A stretch of 64,000 nucleotides of DNA from Fratercula arctica (taxonomy: Eukaryota > Chordata > Aves > Charadriiformes > Alcidae). The stretch lies in contig CANTUZ010000001.1 in the NCBI GenBank assembly GCA_947846985.1, positions 1,054,001 through 1,118,000 of the forward strand. The letters run 5' to 3'. Positions 54,301-63,735 of this stretch are shown here, piece after piece. The position numbers and the translations under genes were made by a program. Each line of letters opens with the position of its first letter. Position 1 is the stretch's first letter. Under the pieces are notes generated by a model. It made no database searches. It was not told where the DNA came from and saw only the letters and a program-made list of their open reading frames with translations.

Positions 54301-57300
54301 CAGGGTCCCCATGGCCACCCTCCTGGGCGTCCCCATGGCCATCCTCTTGGGGATCCCCATGGCCGTACTCCCACTCAGGGTCCCCACAGCTGCCCTCCCA
54401 TCTGGGGTTCCCCATGGTCGCCCTCCATCCCAGGGGTCCCCATGGCCACCCTTCTTGGGGTCCCCATGGCTACCCTCCCATCCAGGGTCTCTCCAGTCAC
54501 CCTCATGCCCAGTGTCCCCATGGCCTCCCTCCATCCCAGGGGGTCCCCATGGCCACCCTCCCTTTGGGGGTCCCCATGACCACCCTCCTACCCAGGGTCC
54601 CCATGGCCACCCTCTCGCCTGGGGTCCCCACAGCCACTTTCCTTAAGGGGTTCCCATGGCCATCCTCCTGGGCGTCCCCATCGCCATCCTCCTACCCAGG
54701 GTCCCTATGGCCAACCTCCCACCCACTTTCCCCATGGCCACCCTCCCTCAGGGGTCCCCATGGCTGCCCTCCCACCCAGGGTCCCCATGGCCACCCACCC
54801 TCCCAGGGTTCCCCATGGCCACCCTCCAATCCAGGGTCCACACAGCCACCCTCACGCCTGGTGTCCCCATGGCCTCCCTCCATCCTGGGGGGTCCCCATG
54901 GCCACTCTCCCTCAGGGGTCCCCATGACCATCCTCCTACCCAGGTTCCCCACAGCCACCCTCCCACCTGGGGGTCCCCCCACGGCCACCCTCCCACCTGG
55001 GATGTTCCCCATGGCCACCCTCCCACCCAGTGTCCCCATGGCCACCCTCCCACCCAGGCTCCCCACAGCTGCCCTCCCACCCCGGGTTCCCCATGGTTGC
55101 CCTCCATCCCAGGGATCCCCATGGCTGTCCTCCCACCCAGGATTCCCATGGCCACCGTCCCACCTGCTGTCCCCATGGCCACCTTCCCACCCAGAGTCCC
55201 CATGGCCACCCTCCTGGGAGTCTCTGTGGCCATCCTCTTGGTGGTCCCCATGGCCGCCTTCCCACCCAGGGTCCCCTTGGCCACCCTCCTGGGGTGTCCC
55301 CATGTCCTCCCCCCCACCGGGGTGGTTTCTCAGCCGCCCCCCCCTGCAGTGCAGGATGGAGTGCAAGGATGTGCCGGCGGAGACGCTCTACGACGTGCTG
55401 CATGACATCGAGTACCGGAAAAAATGGGACACCAATGTCATCGAGACCTTTGACATCGGGAAGCTGACCGTCAACTCCGATGTGGGCTACTACGCCTGTG
55501 AGGAGGGGGCTGGGGGGGGTGTTCCGGGGCCGGGGTTGGGGGGAGCTGACCCCTGGGTGCCACATCCCTGGGTGCCGCATCCCTGGGATGAGCCCGGGTA
55601 CCAGTTTGAGGGGGATTTGAGGGGATCCCCCGGAGGGGATGCCCATGCTGGATGGGGGGGGAGGGTGTCTCACCCTGCTGTGTGTCCCCCCCTCTTGTCC
55701 CCCCCAGGGAAGTGTCCCAAGCCCCTGAAGAACCGGGATGTCATCACGCTCCGCTCCTGGCTGCCCATGGGCAGTGACTATATCATCATGAACTACTCCG
55801 TCAAGCACCCCGTGAGTCCCAGAAGGGGGGGGGGGGCGGGGAGGGTCAGGGTGTACCCCATCCTGCCACCAACCCGTGTGTCCCCCCCAACTCCTGCAGA
55901 AGTACCCCCCCCGCAAGGACATGGTGCGAGCGGTCTCCATCCAGACAGGCTACCTGATCGAGGGGACGGGAGCCAAGAGCTGCACCATCACCTACCTGGC
56001 CCAGGTGGACCCCAAAGGTAAATCTGGGGGGGGGAATGTCCCCCCTGCCCCCCCTCCCCCCGTGGGGGCTCAGCCCACCCCCGTCCTGCCCTCCTGTCCC
56101 CGAGGGATTGTCACCCTCCGCTTGAGGGGCTGTGCTAACGAGGTTAATTAATGGGGTGGGGGGAGATTTGGAAGCCGGGAGTTGGGGGGGGGCTCGGGGG
56201 GGGGGGGGGGCAGGGATGCAGACAGGGTGATGCCAGGTGGGAACATTTTGGGCCGGTTCTCTTGAAATAATCCCTGTTTTGGGGTAGAAGAAGCAGCGAA
56301 AATAGCTTTTTTTGGGCAAGAAGCTGGGAGCAGTTTGGGTGGAACCCCCATTTCCCTGGAATGTCCTATGTCTTCCCCCCCCCCCCCACCTCTCCGGAGG
56401 GCTGTCCCCAAGCCCTCCTGTCCCCAAGGAGGGTGACTGGGGAGGGGGGAAGCTGGCACTGGGGGTCCCAGCCCGTCTCCCCCCCCCCCGCCTCCTCTCT
56501 CTCTCTCTCCAGGTTCCCTGCCAAAATGGGTGGTGAACAAATCCTCCCAGTTCCTGGCCCCCAAGGTGAGTCGGGGGGGCCCGGGGGGGGTGGCGAGGCA
56601 TGTCCCCATGTGTCCCCTCTTGCCCTGTCCCCACCTCAGCTCCATCCCACTCTCAGGAAAGCCGGGGGGGCGGTTTGTGGGGTGTGTGTTTAAGTGACTT
56701 CAGATCCATAAATCCCCACCGGTGCAGACCAAGGGGAGAGAAACCTCTGGGTTCGTATAAGAACATTTTGTAGTTTCCCCAAAATAATTAGTGCGGCTCT
56801 TAACGAGCCCGCGGGAATGGGTCAGGCCTGGAACTAAATAGGGGGAGCTTAAGGTCGTTACTTAATGACTCCAACCGGTACTTAATGGCTCTGGGAGAGA
56901 GGAGAAACCACGGGATGGACAAGGAAAAGAGAGAAAAAGATGGAGGTGAAGAGATCACTGGGTCCGGCTCCAGCGTCTTTTACAGGGAATCTTCCCTGGC
57001 ATAAACTTCTTTCTTGGGAGAAACCTTCCCAGGTACCATCTTCTTGGGAAAAATCTTCCCAGGTATGTTCTTTCTTGGGAAAAGTCTTCCCAGGTATGGT
57101 CTTTGTTGGGAAAAACCTTCCCAGGTACCATCTTCTTAGGAAAAACCTTCCCAGGTATGGTCTTCTTTCTTGGGAAAAATCTTCCCAGCTATAGTCTCTC
57201 TTGGGAAGAATCTTCCCAGGTACCATCTGCTTGGGAAAAATCTCCCCAGGTATGGTGTTTCTTGGGAAAAATCTTCCCAGCTGTAGTCTCTCTTGGGAAG

Positions 57301-58924
57301 AATCTTCCCAGGTACCATCTGCTTGGGAAAAATCTCCCCAGGTATGGTGTTTCTTGGGAAAAATCTTCCCCTCCCTCACGGAGCCACTGAGTTGGAAGGG
57401 AACTTCAGAGACCACCTGGTCCCACCAGAGCAGGGTCACCCAGAGCAGGTTGGAGACGGGTTTGGGATCTCTCCAAAGCAGGAGACTCCACACCTCTCTG
57501 GGCAGCCTGTGCCAGGGCTCTGCCACCCTCACAACGAACTTGTCCTTATTTTCTTCATTCCAGTTGGTGCCCGTTGCCCCTTGTCCTGTCCCCGGGCACC
57601 ACTGAGAAGAGTCTGGCCCCATCCTCTTGCCCCCCACCCTTTAGCTCTTGCTGAGCATTGATGAGATCCCCTCTCAGTCTGCTCTTCTCCAGGTGGAACA
57701 GCCCCAGGGCTCTCAGCCTTTCCTCAGCACAGAGATGCTCCAGCCCCTCCGCATCTCCGGAGCCTCAGCTGGACTCTCTCCAGCAGTTCCCTGTCCTTCT
57801 GGAACTGGGGAGCCCAGAACTGGACCCAGTGCTCCAGCTGTGGCCTCCCCAGGGCAGAGCAGAGGGGGAGGATGACCTCCCTCCACCTTCTGGCCACGCT
57901 CTTCTTGATGCCCCCCAGGAGACCATTGGCCTTCTTGGCCACCAGAGCACATGGCTGGCTCGTGGGCAGCTTGTTGTCCCCCAGGACTCCCAGGTCCCTC
58001 TCTGCAGAGCTGCTCTCCAGCAGGTCAGCCCCAACCTGTGCTGGTGCGGGGGGTTGTTCCTCCCGAGGTGCAGCACCCTACACTTGCCCGTGTTGAACTC
58101 CATTGGGTTCCTCTCCACCCAGCTCTCCACCTGCCCAGGCCTGGCTGGTTGGTGGCACGGCCTTCTGGGGTGTCACCCACCCCTCCCAGCTTGGTGTCAC
58201 CAGCAAACACTGTCCCCTCACCCAGCTCATTGATAACTATATTGAACAGGATACAATGAAGCAAAGGTCACTTATGGGACACAATGGCCTTGAGAACTAG
58301 CAAGCTCATCACATGAGGGCAGAACCATCTTGTCTTTATCTCCCACGGCTTTTCAAAGGTCATTTATGGGGCACAATGGCCTTGAGAACTAGCAAGCTCA
58401 CCACACAAGTGGTGGAACCATCTTGTCTTTATCTCCCACGGCTTTTCAAAGGTCATTTATGGGATACAATGGCCTTGAGAACTGGCAAGCTCATCACATG
58501 GGTAGTGGAACCATCTTGTCTTCATCTCCCATGGCTTTTTGGGCGCCCGTGAACCTTTTCCGTTCCTCGAACACCCCATTTACCTCCTTGCGAGCATTTG
58601 GGGCGCTCCATGGAAGGCTGGGAGAGCTTGGAGGACCTTCCTCCCCCCTCACAGGGTGGGGGGACTGATGGACCGTTTCCCCCCCCTCCCCCCAAGGCCA
58701 TGAAGAAGATGTACAAGGCCTGTCTGAAGTACCCTGCCTGGAAGGAGAGGCACGACCCCCACTTCAAGCCCTGGCTCTTCCCGGAGCAGAGCCGGCTGCC
58801 GGCGCTGCCCCTCTCCGAGCTCTCCCTCCAACACGCCGACTCCCTGGAGAACATCGACGAGAGCGCCCTGCCCGAGGCCAAGGACGACCGTGCTGAGGCC
58901 AGCGACGAGGACAGCGTCAATTGA
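48165..58924 (+). CDS. STARD10: STARD10, START-domain phospholipid transfer protein, complete
   Basis: Six coding exons (48165-48326, 55350-55497, 55708-55811, 55900-56017, 56513-56565, 58697-58924) join in frame to 270 residues. The protein is a single START domain (about residues 10-215) with a short acidic tail. Diagnostic stretches are [64 protein letters not shown] and [25 protein letters not shown]10 (PCTP-like) binds and moves phosphatidylcholine and phosphatidylethanolamine between membranes, and acts in bile-lipid and beta-cell granule biology. In human it is phosphorylated by CK2 on a C-terminal Ser followed by acidic residues; here Ser264 in EASDED fits. The N-terminus is about 16 residues shorter than the human form I recall. 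Confidence 0.97.
48484..49500 (+). repeat. STARD10 intron 1 minisatellite A, rich in GTGAGT
   Basis: Irregular 50-60-base units made of GGTGAGTGGGGACCCCATAG, CAAGTGGGG, TGAACCAGCACCCTGGGG and TGATGCAGCACCCTGG. Many units hold GTGAGTGGGG, a good 5' splice-site core, just downstream of the true exon 1 donor. Confidence 0.9.
49501..52379. other. STARD10 intron 1, GC-rich mostly single-copy part
   Basis: No exon recognised. It contains several poly-G and poly-C runs (for example 50739-50754 and 51525-51543), a short ACACACACCCACACAC tract (51036) and an AT-richer block at 51722-51820 (TTCATTAGCTCCGGGGACTA and TCTCTTTAATTAATGACC) that looks less repetitive than its surroundings. Confidence 0.6.
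52380..53560 (+). repeat. STARD10 intron 1 minisatellite B, 21-bp unit
   Basis: Units such as CAGGCTCCGTGGGGCAGGGAT and GGGCTCTGTGGGGTTGGGGA are in 21-bp register over about 1.2 kb. Because 21 is a multiple of three, long repetitive frames stay open on both strands. Confidence 0.93.
53561..53929. other. Spacer between minisatellites B and C
   Basis: Single-copy GC-rich sequence; no gene seen. Confidence 0.5.
53930..55320 (+). repeat. STARD10 intron 1 minisatellite C, about 27-30-bp unit
   Basis: Units of GGTCCCCATGGCCACCCTCC plus CACCCAG run for 1.4 kb and end only 29 bases before the exon 2 acceptor. The plus-strand frame stays open through the array into exon 2, so gene predictors may append a repetitive N-terminus. 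Many units contain CCCACCCAG|GG, an acceptor-like string. Confidence 0.93.
55350..55497 (+). CDS. STARD10: STARD10 coding exon 2
   Basis: The acceptor CCCCCTGCAG|TGCAGG and the donor TACGCCT|GTGAGG bound 148 bp encoding residues 55-103 ([19 protein letters not shown] through GYYA) plus the first base of Trp104. It is the most conserved part of the START fold here. The open frame continues far upstream through a 27-bp minisatellite, so the acceptor, not an upstream ATG, sets the start. Confidence 0.97.
55708..55811 (+). CDS. STARD10: STARD10 coding exon 3
   Basis: 104 bp between CCCCCCAG|GGAAG and CACCCC|GTGAGT. It completes Trp104 and encodes [19 protein letters not shown] through NYSVKHP (residues 105-138), ending in phase 0. 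The intron before it is only 210 bp. Confidence 0.97.
55900..56017 (+). CDS. STARD10: STARD10 coding exon 4
   Basis: 118 bp between CTCCTGCAG|AAGTAC and CCCAAAG|GTAAAT. It encodes [19 protein letters not shown] through TYLAQVDPK (residues 139-177) and one base of Gly178. The preceding intron is 88 bp. Confidence 0.97.
56018..56990. other. STARD10 introns 4 and 5, single-copy portions
   Basis: Outside exon 5 this holds G and C runs and, at 56695-56880, an AT-richer non-repetitive block (AGAACATTTTGTAGTTTCCC, AAAATAATTAGTGCGGCTCT). No additional exon was recognised. Confidence 0.5.
56513..56565 (+). CDS. STARD10: STARD10 coding exon 5
   Basis: 53 bp between CTCTCTCCAG|GTTCCC and CCCAAG|GTGAGT. 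It encodes [18 protein letters not shown] (residues 178-195), the start of the C-terminal START helix. It is followed by a 2.1-kb intron with two 92-bp-period arrays and a CR1 copy. Confidence 0.97.
56990..57368 (+). repeat. STARD10 intron 5 array: 30-bp subunit in 92-bp higher-order unit
   Basis: CTTGGGAAAAATCTTCCCAG-type subunits recur. GGTATGGTGTTTCTTGGGAA at 57251 returns exactly 92 bases later at 57343. TTGGGAAnnnTCTTCCCA makes each subunit a small inverted repeat. Confidence 0.9.
57374..58252 (-). mobile_element. CR1 LINE, 0.88 kb, antisense, in STARD10 intron 5
   Basis: GAGCCACTGAGTTGGAAGGG through antisense RT C-terminus (CCACCAGAGCACATGGCTGG) to TTGATAACTATATTGAACAG. It is the only sizeable CR1 in STARD10 and sits between two 92-bp-period arrays. 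Confidence 0.93.
58263..58540 (+). repeat. STARD10 intron 5 tandem repeat, 92-bp unit x 3
   Basis: AAAGGTCA-TTATGGG begins units at 58263, 58355 and 58448. Each runs through ACAATGGCCTTGAGAACT and GAACCATCTTGTCTTTATCT to CCCACGGCTTTTC. Confidence 0.93.
58697..58924 (+). CDS. STARD10: STARD10 coding exon 6 (last)
   Basis: The acceptor CCCCCCAAG|GCCATG is followed by 75 codons ([20 protein letters not shown] through SDEDSVN) and TGA at 58922-58924. It contains the end of the C-terminal helix, the conserved [15 protein letters not shown] segment and an acidic tail with a CK2-type serine. Confidence 0.97.
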   Translation, partial: AMKKMYKACLKYPAWKERHDPHFKPWLFPEQSRLPALPLSELSLQHADSLENIDESALPEAKDDRAEASDEDSVN

Positions 58925-58938
58925 GACACACCCCCCCC

Positions 58939-59310
58939 GGGTCATTTTGTCCCCATTCCCCCCCAATTCCCCCCATTCCAATGTCTTTTCTGTCCCTCAC
59001 ACACACGCGATGGCTCGGGGGGGGGACACCCCCATAATTTTGGCTCCCCTGCTGCCACCCCCCCTGTTTGGGGAGAGGGGGGCCATGCTGGGCTCCCCCC
59101 CACCCGGGGTCATTTTGTCCCCATCCCCTCCCAATCCCCCCCAATTCCCCCCCAGTTCCCCCCAAATTCCCTCCATTCCAATATCTTTTCTGTCCCTCGC
59201 ACACACACGATGGCTTGGGGGGGGGACACCCCCATGATTTTGGCCCCCTCGCTGCCACCTGCCCTGTTTGAGGAGGGGGGGGGGGGCATGCTGGGCTTCC
59301 CCCCCCCCCC
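58939..59310 (+). repeat. Tandem duplication at start of STARD10 3'UTR
   Basis: GGGTCATTTTGTCCCCAT starts copies at 58939 and 59107. Both contain TCTTTTCTGTCCCTC, CACACGATGGCT or CGCGATGGCT, GGACACCCCCAT and CATGCTGGGCT. Confidence 0.9.
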
Positions 59311-59579
59311 CCAACATCCTGGGGGCTGCCACCACCCCGGTCCCTTCGTGGCCACTGCAGGACACCCACCTTGTCCCCATCAAACCCAAAGTGCCCTTCA
59401 GCTCTCACCCCTGAGGGGGGGGTGGGCAGAGGAAAGGGGGGGCCCTGGCCCTGCTGACCCCCCACCCCCACCCCTTCCCCACTCCTTCCCCACCCTCCCT
59501 CTCTGCTCCCCGGCCCCCCCTCCCCTCCAACAGAGCTGCCTTCCTCCCCCTGGACCCCCAACCCAATTGCCCCCCAAGT

Positions 59580-60530
59580 CTGGGGGGGGGCTTGGGGGTC
59601 TGCCTGTGCCTCTGGGTGTTATGGGGGGGGGCTTTGGGGGCTCCTGGCTCCCCCAGGTGTGCGGGGGGGGGTGTTTCAGCACTTCCAGGAATTCTTGGGG
59701 GGGTTCGGAGGGCTCCTGGCACCCCCAAGTGTGCGGGGGGGGGGGGGGGGGGCATCTCAGCACCCCCAGGCATCTTGGGGGGTTTGGGGGGGCCCCCGGC
59801 ATCTCCAGATGTTCTGGGTGTCTCTGGGGGCTCCTGACACCTCCAGATGTGCTGGGGGGGGCTAAAGGGGGGGTGTCCTGATACCTCCAGGCATGTTGGG
59901 GGGGCCTTGGGGGGCTCCTGGCACTTCCAGGTGTGCTGGGGGGGCTCTGGGGGCTCCCAGCGTCTCCAGGAATGTTGGGGGGGGGCCCTTGGGGGGCTCC
60001 TGGTACCTTCTGGTGTGCTGGGGGGATGGTATTGGGGGCTCCTGGCATTTCCATGTGTGTTGGGGGGACTTGGAAACGGGGGAGCTCCCGGCACCTCCAG
60101 ATGTTCTGGGGGGTCTCTGGGGGCTCCTGGCACCTCCAGGAGGGGCTTGGGGGGGGGGGGGGTCCCAGCGTCTTCAGGCATGTTGGGGGGATTTGGGGGC
60201 GGCTTCTGGCACCTCCAGATGTTCTGGCGGGTCTTTGGGGGCTCCCAGCTTCTCCAGGAATGTTGAGGTGGGGGGAATTGGGGGGTCTGCTGGCACCTCC
60301 AGATGTGCTGGGGGGGCTGGGGGGCTCCTGGCCCCCCCCTTCCCAGCGTCTTCAGGCATGTTGGGGGGATCTGGGGGGGCTCCCGGCACCTCCAGATTAT
60401 TTGGGTGGCTCCCAGCTTTTCCAGGAATGTTGAGGGGGTGGGACTTGGGGGGTCTGCTGGTATCTCCAGATGTGCTGGGGGGGGGGTGTCTGGGGGGCTC
60501 CCGCTCCCCCCCCCCCTTCCAGGCGAAGGG
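59580..60530 (+). repeat. Minisatellite forming most of the STARD10 3'UTR
   Basis: Irregular units of GGGGGCTCCTGGCACCTCCA plus GATGTGCTGGGGGG or GGAATGTTGGGGGG over nearly 1 kb. G6-G16 runs (for example 59739-59752) could form RNA quadruplexes in the transcript. Confidence 0.92.
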
Positions 60531-60677
60531 CCCCGGGGTGGGGGTCCGAGCACTTTCTATGCCTTGAATTGGGATTTTGGAGCTGATCCCTGTCGTCCCC
60601 CCCGCGGGGGTGGCAAGGGGCCGGGGCAGGGGGTGGGGTGGAGATTTTGTACGTTGTACTGGAACTGATTATTTAGG

Positions 60678-60692
60678 AATAAAACAAATAAA
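60678..60692 (+). terminator. STARD10 polyadenylation signals
   Basis: Two AATAAA hexamers (60678 and 60687) follow the long GC-rich UTR, with a T-rich TTTCTGTCCTGTCC element about 35 bases downstream. Cleavage is expected near 60700-60710. Confidence 0.8.
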
Positions 60693-60710
60693 TCCAGCAC
60701 GGGGGGGTGA

Positions 60711-61309
60711 TGCAGCCTTTCTGTCCTGTCCTCAGTCCCCTGGGACACCCCCCCACCCCCTCCGCCTTGTCCCCAGCTCTGCGGTGGGCTTGGGGGGGGG
60801 GGGGGGGGTGTCCCTGGGGGTCCCCCATTGTGGTGGGTGCTGCTGGGTGCCTTGGGGTCCCCCACACTGATCCATTGTGGGGTTTGGCCCAAGGAGGGGG
60901 GGCTCTTGGTGGGGGCAATGCCACCAACAAGTGACAACAGAGACACCTCCCCCCCCCCCCCCCCCCAAACCTGATTAGTGCTGGGGCACTAATTAGGGAT
61001 AAGACTGCTCCCCCCCTGCAGCGGTACCACTAACACCAGTACCGCCTGTCGAATGCCCCGACTGGGGCATGACCCCCCCAAAAACACCTCTGGGAGAGGT
61101 GTCCCCGCGTGCTGGGATGGGGGGGGGGGCATTTTGGGGGGGCTCATCCATGGATTCTCCAGCTTTTCTCCATGACTACAAGGGGGCTTCGGTCACAGGA
61201 GGGTCTTGGGGGGTGAAGGGACCTTGGCGACCATCTGGTCCCACCTTCCGTGGCACCAGCCCAATCTGGGCAAGGTGGCCCATCTTAAAAGTGGCCCATG
61301 ATGGAGAAC
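60711..61309. other. Intergenic DNA after STARD10
   Basis: GC-rich sequence with G16 (60795-60810) and C17 (60950-60966) runs; no gene seen. Confidence 0.5.
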
Positions 61310-61373
61310 CCAGGGGATGGCACTGGGTGGCCTTTAATGTCCCTTCCATCCCAAACCATTCCATGATTCCATG
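61310..61373 (+). mobile_element. CR1 LINE tail fragment, sense
   Basis: GGATGGCACTGGGTGGCCTT to CATTCCATGATTCCATG. An antisense-like scrap (AAGGGACCTTGGCGACCATC) lies at 61216-61247, so this may be a second inverted CR1 pair. Confidence 0.8.
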
Positions 61374-61879
61374 TCCTGTAACCCCCTGGAGCTGGAGCTG
61401 GGACTGTGACATGGATCCCAGCAGCTCCTCCCAAGGTGGGGATGGGGGACATGGGGTTACCCACACCCCAACACCCCCAGAGGACCAGGAAGGTGACCAG
61501 GGACAAGTGCTGCTTGGGACATGGCCATCAATGACACTCTGCTGTCCATAGTCATGGGTGTCATGGGGTGGTGGGAAGGGGGGTGTTTCCTGGTGTCCGA
61601 CAGGCCCCCCCGCTGCTCTGGGTGGGAAGATGAAGCTCGGGAAGGTGCGATGTCCCCGAGGCTGGCACCCCGCAAGGGACTGGGGGTCTGGGAGGTGTTG
61701 GGGTGCCCAGAGCACTGGGGGGGTCAGGGGGATGCTGTGTCCTGGGGGCCAGGCTGGAACTCCCAGGGGGTGGGGGGTCTGCGAGGTATTGGGGTGGTGG
61801 GAGTACCGGGGGGGGGCGTCAGAGAGATGTTGCATCCTGGGGGACAGGCTGGAATCCCCCAGGGACCAGGGGTCTGCAC
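61374..61879. other. Intergenic single-copy DNA
   Basis: Nothing recognisable; open frames here run into the adjacent G-rich array. Confidence 0.5.
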
Positions 61880-62672
61880 GGTGCAGGGACACAGGAGGGG
61901 GGACACAGGAGGGGGGAAATGCAGGAATTGGGGGGATACAGGAGGGGGGATGTGGGGGGGGGATGCAGGAGATTGGGGGTGCAGAGGGGGGATGGATGCT
62001 GGGGGATGCAGGGGGAGGGGGTGCAGGATTGGGGGGTTGCAGGGGGGGACACAGGAGGGGAGGGATACAGGAGGGGGGGGGATGTGGGAGGGGGGAATAC
62101 AGGAGGGGGATGCGGGAGGAGTGCAGGAGGGGGGATGCAGGAGGGGGGATGCGGGGGGGATACAGGGGGTTCCGGGGGGGGGATACAGGAGTTGGGGGGG
62201 TGGAGGGGGGGATGCAGGAATTAGGGGGATGCAGGAATTAGGGGGATGCAAGAGTTGGGGGGATGCGGGGGGGATACAGGAGGGGGGATGCAAAGAGGGG
62301 GGTGCAGGAGATTGGGGATGTAGGAGGGGGGGATGCAGGGGGTGGGATGTGGGGGGGGGATGCAGGGGGACGCAGGAGCGGGGGGATGCAGGAGTTGGGG
62401 AGGTGCGGGGGGGGATGCAGGGGGGGAATGCAGGAGGGGGAATGGAGGGGGGATGCAGGAGGGGGGGTGCAGGAGGGGGGATGCGGGGGGTGGGATGCAG
62501 GAGGGGGGGATGCAGGAGTTGGGGGGATGCAGGAGGGGGGGTGCAGGAGGGGGGATGCGGGGGGTGGGATGCAGGAGGGGGGGGATGCAGAAGTTGGGGG
62601 GATGCAGGAGTTGGGGAGGTGCAGGAGGGGGATGCAGGCGGGGAATGCAGGAGGGGGGAACGCGGGGGGGGG
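61880..62672 (+). repeat. GGGGGGATGCAGGA array, 0.8 kb
   Basis: Short units GGATGCAGGAGGGGG, GATGCAGGAATTAGGGG and GATGCAGGAGTTGGGG; a near-perfect longer unit recurs at about 62460-62580. Strong quadruplex potential on the plus strand. Confidence 0.92.
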
Positions 62673-63260
62673 GACACGGGGCCCACCCGGTTGCGTGGCC
62701 CAGCGGGTGCTGCCATCCCCGTCCCCCCCCTCGCCGGGGGCCTGGCGTGGGCGGGGAGCCGAGCCCGGGGGTGATTGTCCCCCCCATCACCCTCCCGGAG
62801 CCGGCAGCCGGCGTGTCCCCGTCCCCGCGCCATGAAAGGAGCATTGTCCGGCCGCGGGATCCCATTCCGGGGGGGGGGGGGTAGCCATGCGGGGGGGCGA
62901 CGGGGGGGGGGTCCTCACATCCCGACACCCATCCCCCCACCCCCCCTCGGCCCCCAACCTCCCCCCCCTTGATGTTTTCCCGGTCCAAGCCCTCGGGAAC
63001 TGGGTGGGGAGGGGAAAAGAACAAAAAAAAAAAGCCCCCCACCCTTTTTGGGAAATTCCCGGTGGTTTTCCCCCAGGATCCCGGTTCCATCGGGCGGGAA
63101 CACGGCGGGGCCCGGCAGCGCGGGGGGGGGGGGGGGGGCTCTGCCTGTGCCCCCCCCCTCCCCCGGCATCGCCTCGGCCCCCCCCGCAGAGCCCGAGCTG
63201 AGGTACGGGGGGGTCTCTGCCCGCTGGGGCTGGGGGGGGGACGATGACACGCAGCCTGGG
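62673..63260. promoter_or_regulatory. CpG-rich block, possible promoter of a following gene
   Basis: Dense CpG (GTCCGGCCGCGGGATCC, CGGGCGGGAACACGGCGGGG, CCCGGCAGCGCGG) and fewer tandem repeats than either side. In human, as I recall, ARAP1 follows STARD10 in the same direction, so an ARAP1 5' end is conceivable. No coding exon was recognised. Confidence 0.3.
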
Positions 63261-63402
63261 GTGGGGGGGGACATCGCTTCTCCCGGGGGGATGATGGTGC
63301 GGAGGCTTTGGCGGGGGGGGAAGGTTGGACCCCCGCTCCAGAGTTACTCGGCTGCCACAGGGCTGTGCCCCCCCCCGCCCCACCCCGCCCCAGCAGACCC
63401 CA

Positions 63403-63735
63403 GCTCAAACCTAGTACACCCCAGTTCAATCCCAGTATAACCCAGCTCCCCCCCAGCACACCCCAGCTCCCCCCCAGCAGACCCCAGCCCAATTCCAGTA
63501 TATCCCAGCTGAACCCCAGTACCCCCCAGCTCAATTCCAGTACTCCCCACCTCAACGCCAGTATATCCCAGCTCAACCCCAGTACTCCCCAGCTCAATCC
63601 CAGTATATCCCAGCTCAATCCCTATATACCCCAGCTCCCCCCAAAGTACTCCCCAACTCAATCCCAGTATAACCCAGCTCCCCCCCCAGCACACCCCAGC
63701 TCAACCCCAGTACTCCCCAGCTCAATCCCAGTCTC
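63403..63735 (+). repeat. CCCAGCTCAATCCCAGTA array
   Basis: Units of 17-19 bases, CCCAGCTCAATCCCAGTAT and CCCAGCTCCCCCCCAGCA, over 330 bases. Confidence 0.9.

Larger units (their letters stand above)
58925..60710 (+). other. STARD10: STARD10 3' untranslated region
   Basis: From the stop codon to just past AATAAA at 60678-60683 (a second AATAAA is at 60687). No earlier AATAAA was noticed, so a UTR of about 1.78 kb is inferred. It is nearly all repeat: a tandem duplication (58939-59310) and a long minisatellite (about 59580-60530). Confidence 0.75.

Noticed and set aside
54000..56021. A 673-residue frame that includes STARD10 exons 2 to 4
   Set aside because: The first 450 residues are minisatellite and the introns between exons are read through. 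The START exons are better explained by conserved GT-AG splicing.
61521..62774. A 417-residue Gly-rich plus-strand frame resembling a glycine-rich protein
   Set aside because: It is composed of GGGGGATGCAGGA repeats; no homology or splice structure.
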